DNA of 64,000 bases from NCBI RefSeq assembly GCF_040115645.1, contig NC_089564.1:1178001-1242000 (forward strand), read 5' to 3'. Both the position numbers and the translations under genes were made by a program. The notes beneath the pieces were generated by a model. That model was not told the origin of the DNA. It searched no databases and was given only the letters and a program-made list of their open reading frames with translations. Positions 60,201 to 64,000 of this stretch are shown piece after piece; position 1 is the stretch's first letter, and each line of letters opens with the position of its first letter. The DNA comes from Euwallacea fornicatus. Its lineage: Eukaryota > Arthropoda > Insecta > Coleoptera > Curculionidae.

Positions 60201-63200
60201 GTCAGGTGGAGAGACTGGAAAGAATATTTGGAGCAGAAACTCCCGTTTGGGCGTACCAGTCCTGTTTATATCGAAAAAGTCTCGTCTTTGCCTAAGGAAT
60301 CTAGGGCTGAAGGCCTTAGATAAGATTTTGCAGAGGAGTGAAGCTGCGGGTATCTCGACAATATCTACCCAGGACAAACTTCGGCCACCTTTTGCGGGTA
60401 CCGAAGGGCCTGTTTGTACACACGTTGGGCGGTCCATTAGTTTCCATTTGATGGATACACGCTTCTAATAGCTGCGCATCTGTTATAATTATTTACCAGT
60501 TATTATTCAGCTATTCATTGTTTTTAATAATTCGCTGTCTGTAAAAAAGCAAAAATCGCTAGAAACAGCGACAAGTTGTATACTTAAGGTTTTGCCATTA
60601 ATTTTGCTTCAGGTGAGCAAAATATAATTTTCCTCCCGATATTTTGCTCAGTGAACTTGTTTGCTGACTTGTTTGTACTTTTTTCGTGGATCGAGCCACT
60701 GAATGAAATATTTCCTTGGTATAAAGTATTTTACTGGGGGTCGAAAGAGCTTCGCTGTTTTAAGTAGGACCAATGTAGGGCCGACTGGGTCCCATAGAAT
60801 GTGCTTAAAAGATGGACGCGGGATTCAATTTGCACTAAAAGGTTTTTCTGAAATACAAACACTACAAAGGAAATAATGTTAGAAAAACTTTTTAAAAAAT
60901 TAATTGTAAAAACCGTCAATTTTTGGACCGAGACATCCATTGGGTCCATCGCGTTTCGACCTCGGGAATTCTTAACACAATTTCGTGATAATTCCGCATA
61001 ATATTCTAAGCTGTGCCAAATGTTCGGCACTTTACTTGACCATATACATATATGCGTTTACTAGTAATAAAGTTACTCGTACAAGTAGTTGACAATGATC
61101 ACTCTGTATATTGTATGCACTCTTATTAGGGCCCGTCTTGTATTGATAATGAAATAAAGTGTACTTAAAAAACACTTAAATTATGCAAATTGCGCAATAT
61201 TTAGCAAACATTAGCTCGCAGCTACCTATTTACACTAAAAATGTTTAAAGAATTAAATGTGTACAGTAATTGTGCAATATTGTGTCCATTACACCGATAT
61301 ATATTTCCAAGTTGCGGTGGAATTCCTTCTAAAAATTCCCTCATTGTTTACGCTTTCATATTTATCGCAGCTTTAGTGAGCCTCAGTTGATTATAGACTC
61401 TCTGCGAAATAAGTTTGATAGTGTCGAGTGTACCAATACATAAGCCTGTTATATATATATATATATTCAGTATTCTAATTTTTGATATAATAGGCAAGAT
61501 AAAGTGTTTTATGGACTATATTTACTCCTGTTTAGTGGGAAGAAGAGAACCGAAAATAGATCCAGAATCTCAATATAGAAAGGAAAGGGGTAGCGGCAAA
61601 GAGCATTTATATATGGTTGTGATTGGTCATGTCGATGCCGGAAAAAGCACACTGATGGGAAGGTTGCTGTGTGAGTTAGGGCAGGTAAGGCATTTGGATG
61701 TTTTTGAGATATTTATTTCCATTTTGGAACGTTTCAATAATTTTATTCGTCAGAGAAAATGGTTTGACGATCCCACTTTAGCTTAAATCAGTGAGATTCA
61801 GGTTTCTGAGCTATATACAAATGTGTCTTTGCTCATGATTTTGTTTATAAGAAAACCATTAGATAAGAAACAAAATTTTTTGAATGAATCAATAATGTTA
61901 ATCGAAAAAAAAATTTTTTAGGTGAACAAAAAGACAATGCACAAATATGAACAAGACAGTAAGAAAGTAGGAAAACAGAGCTTTATGTATGCTTGGGTAC
62001 TTGACGAGACTGGCGAAGAAAGGGATAGAGGGATAACCATGGATGTAGGAAGATATTTGTTCGAAACAAAAACTAAAGAGGTGTGTAGAAAAACATTGTA
62101 TTTGATATCTCTTTAAACATTTAAAGATTTTTGAATTGTTGCGTCATTTAGGTGACTCTTTTGGATGCTCCTGGTCATAAAGATTTTATTCCGAATATGA
62201 TTTCTGGTGCTGCACAAGCCGATGTGGGTTTACTGGTTGTGGACGCCACGAGAGGTGAATTTGAAACTGGTTTTGATTTGGGAGGTCAAACCAGAGAGCA
62301 TGCGTTGCTTGTCCGATCTCTGGGCGTTAATCAATTGGCTGTGGCAATTAATAAGCTAGATACTGTGTGTTGGTCAAAGGAAAGGTAATTTTAACTATAT
62401 CCTGGATTTGAGAATTTTAACGAGTTTTGTTGAAGTCTATCGATGATTTATGATATTTAGCTGTATAATAGCACTCGCTTGTTGATATTTTTGACTTTCA
62501 TGCAACTACATTTCCTCGTTATTGTAGGGTGAGCATATAAATGGAATCAATTTTATATATAAAGTGGTCACCACCTAATGTCAAATCTCAAGCTTCAACT
62601 TCAGATCGGGTTTAAATGTAACTATACAACCCGGTTTTGGACAGACAGAAGGGTGCGGTTTTATAAGCCTTAAAAATGCAATTTCAGTGTATTTTTTTAA
62701 TGTGGGCATACTTTGAAAAATTCAGGACTCCACTGGACTCTACGTAAAAAATTGCATAATGCACCTTGTTTTTACTTAGCCGATATAATAAGTTATAAAA
62801 TAACTGAAAAGTCTTGAAGCATATGTTTTTCGGGTCTTCAAATTCAAGAAAATTGAGCGAAAACTAACGTGGTATTTTGTCTATATTTTCGATAAATATT
62901 GTTAAGGGCAATGAAACTGCGATCAAAGTAAATGTTCGCGGTGCAAAACGTTAATTGAAGAGTTAGGTGCATTTTAAATTAGTTTATTTTAAACTTTTAT
63001 GGGCTAACCGAGTACAACAATTTAAGTTATGTAAACATCTTTTCAGATTTGACGAAATAGTTCAAAAACTGAAGCAATTTTTAAAACAAGCGGGTTTTAA
63101 AGATTCAGACGTAACTTTCGTCCCATGTAGTGGACTAACCGGACAAAATCTTGTAAAACCTCCAACAGAGAATGAGTTGCTAGAGTGGTATACAGGATCA

Positions 63201-64000
63201 TATCTTTTAGCTGTTATTGGTATGTGTTCTTAAAATAATTCTGTAGTATTTAAGCTCAAAACTGACTAAAATTTCAGACAAATTCCGGTCCCCTCCACGT
63301 CCGGTGACTAAACCATTTAGATTTTCAGTTAATGATGTTTTCAAGGGAACGGGCTCAGGATTTTGTGTAGATGGAAGAGTCGAAACGGGAATCGTTAACA
63401 TCGGTGATAAAATATTAATATGTCCCAATAAGGAACAAGTTGTTGTCAAGTTGATATCTATCGATGAAAGTCCAAAAACTGTAGCTTTTGCCGGTAATTT
63501 TTCCCTCTTTGCTCTTCTCCTTCAATCTTATTGAATTTTCTATTTTTTCAGGTGATCAAGCTACAATAACATTGTCAGGAATAGATATTCAGAATGTTTC
63601 CATAGGTAATATATTGTGTGATCCTCACAATTCAGTTCCAGTTTCCACAAAATTTGAAGCCAGGATTGTGATTTTCAATATTGCAATACCAATAACCAAA
63701 GGATATTCTGTAAGTTTAAAATGATTGATTTTCGTTGTTGCAAATTTATTTTATAATTTCAGATTATTTTACACCATCAGTCTCTCTCTGAGCCAGCTGT
63801 GATAAGCAAGCTCACTTCTCAGTTAAATAAAAGTACAGGAGAGGTTCAAAAGAAGCATCCACGCTTTTTGGGAAAGAATTCCAGTGCCATTGTTGAGATT
63901 ACAGTTTCAAAGCCTATAGCTTTGGAGCTGTATAGTGAATGTAAAGAGCTGGGAAGGGTTATGTTGAGAGTGGGAGGGGTGACTATTGCAGCTGGACTGA
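54215..64000 (+). CDS. HBS1: HBS1-like translational GTPase, ten exons, C-terminus outside the window
   Basis: Partner of Pelota/Dom34 in rescuing stalled ribosomes (no-go and non-stop decay). Exons: 54215-54257, 54320-54667, 58407-58670, 61536-61684, 61922-62080, 62152-62384, 63047-63219, 63278-63493, 63552-63709, 63763-64000 and beyond. All splice phases agree and give 660 residues so far. The N-terminus MARHRDIRNMDYED and the YISPS..QFIYNR block match HBS1 proteins, followed by a UBA-like HBS1 N-domain. The GTPase has GHVDAGKS (G1), DRGITMD (G2), DAPGHKDF (G3), NKLD (G4) and CSGLTG (G5). Then come the eEF1A-like beta barrels, with PITKGYS and GRVMLRVGG near the end; only a few residues are missing. 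Exon 3 encodes a Ser/Pro/Gly linker with SPASGRG twice in tandem. Intron 2 holds an alternative terminal exon (separate entry). Confidence 0.95.
54668..55506 (+). other. HBS1 intron 2, first part
   Basis: AT-rich. The frame continuing from exon 2 stops after 16 more codons. No other exon seen before the SKI7-like one. A small antisense open frame (55349-55621) is present. Confidence 0.6.
55648..56492 (+). CDS. HBS1: SKI7-like alternative terminal exon of HBS1
   Basis: A long open exon between HBS1 exons 2 and 3, ending in TGA at 56490-56492. The open frame reaches back to 55506. Exon 2 leaves one base of a codon, and AG sites giving the right phase end at 55506, 55554 and 55647. The last (CCTTTTGCAAACCCATCAG) has the best acceptor, so I use 55648, but the start is uncertain. 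The exon adds about 280 residues, mostly disordered. They include three F-x-(V/I)PNIF repeats (FYVPNIFG, FMIPNIFN, FNIPNIFG), FSTLNELASSHL, and a C-terminal part with RDLLGVKIGLWKGPSRLGKV and the tail KVFTFSTQSPDDF. In vertebrates a similarly placed HBS1L exon yields a short protein linking the cytoplasmic exosome to the SKI complex. By position and composition this is its counterpart (inference). A role in 3'-5' mRNA decay is expected. Confidence 0.75.
56493..58406 (+). other. 3' UTR of the short isoform and rest of HBS1 intron 2
   Basis: Non-coding AT-rich DNA. An AATAAA at 57835-57840 could end the SKI7-like transcript. Nothing else recognised. The intron ends at acceptor ATTTTTAAG (58406). 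Confidence 0.55.
58671..61535 (+). other. HBS1 intron 3
   Basis: Largest HBS1 intron after exon 2 (2.9 kb). It hosts an antisense non-LTR retrotransposon fragment (about 59372-60140) and GC-richer flanks up to 60470. A small (TA)n run lies near 61450. The intron ends with the strong acceptor TACTCCTGTTTAG. Confidence 0.7.
59372..60140 (-). mobile_element. Non-LTR retrotransposon fragment with RNase H domain
   Basis: The minus strand reads, in order, a post-RT block AEAVKTTSTRAIEALVNLL (the A-x-x-TTPT.AL..LLNL pattern seen downstream of jockey-superfamily RTs), then IELADAQIRQTGVGVYSDSS (start of RNase H), and RLLWLTGLLAVPGNEEANFL (the family pattern is WVPGH.GI.GNE.AD..A). Key RNase H residues have changed (SD kept, the H of PGH lost). 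It is broken by stops and lies antisense in an HBS1 intron. Confidence 0.7.
62385..63046 (+). other. HBS1 intron 6
   Basis: 662-bp intron between donor AAAG/GTAATT and acceptor TCTTTTCAG. No further feature recognised. Confidence 0.8.

Noticed and set aside
59941..60468. 175-codon plus-strand open frame in HBS1 intron 3
   Set aside because: It overlaps the antisense non-LTR fragment and shows no domain of its own; probably a shadow frame in GC-richer DNA.

Overview
This is a stretch of animal nuclear DNA, almost certainly from an insect and plausibly a beetle. The insect call rests on spliced genes with GT-AG introns, AT-rich non-coding DNA and many decayed insect-type transposons. The beetle guess is inference only. 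There is no bacterial or organellar sequence, and I see no rRNA, tRNA or CRISPR array.

Left part (1-6.7 kb): the terminal coding exon of a Myc transcription factor lies at 4289-4866 (+), with an AT-rich 3' UTR. Its upstream exons are not recognisable in the window. A 647-bp inverted-repeat element (3379-4025) sits in the intron just before it.

Middle part (about 6.7-49.2 kb): I find no intact host gene. It is a graveyard of mobile DNA. It holds a dead Tc1 element (11531-12886), a Penelope-like fragment with GIY-YIG remnant (16190-16930), and many pieces of one Tc1/mariner-type DDE transposase family whose element ends read CAGGGTGT. It also holds several TIR-only deletion derivatives (24403-25135, 26929-27977, 32047-32730, 39958-40770), a Ty3/gypsy element reduced to integrase plus LTRs with a clean 4-bp target duplication (33824-35151), and a Harbinger-type mini-element with remnants of both its genes (about 41828-42612). 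A repeat family of about 600 bp has copies at about 44.0, 46.7 and 53.4 kb.

Right part (49.3-64 kb): two host genes are arranged head to head. TRIT1 (tRNA isopentenyltransferase, minus strand, 49318-52943) is complete in six exons encoding 447 residues. HBS1 (translational GTPase of ribosome rescue, plus strand, from 54215) runs off the right edge, with ten exons covering 660 residues. Between HBS1 exons 2 and 3 lies a long alternative terminal exon (ending 56492) that looks like the SKI7-like exon of vertebrate HBS1L. One locus would then make both the Dom34/Pelota partner and an exosome-SKI bridging protein. Both genes act on translation and RNA quality, but sharing a promoter region is only inferred from layout.
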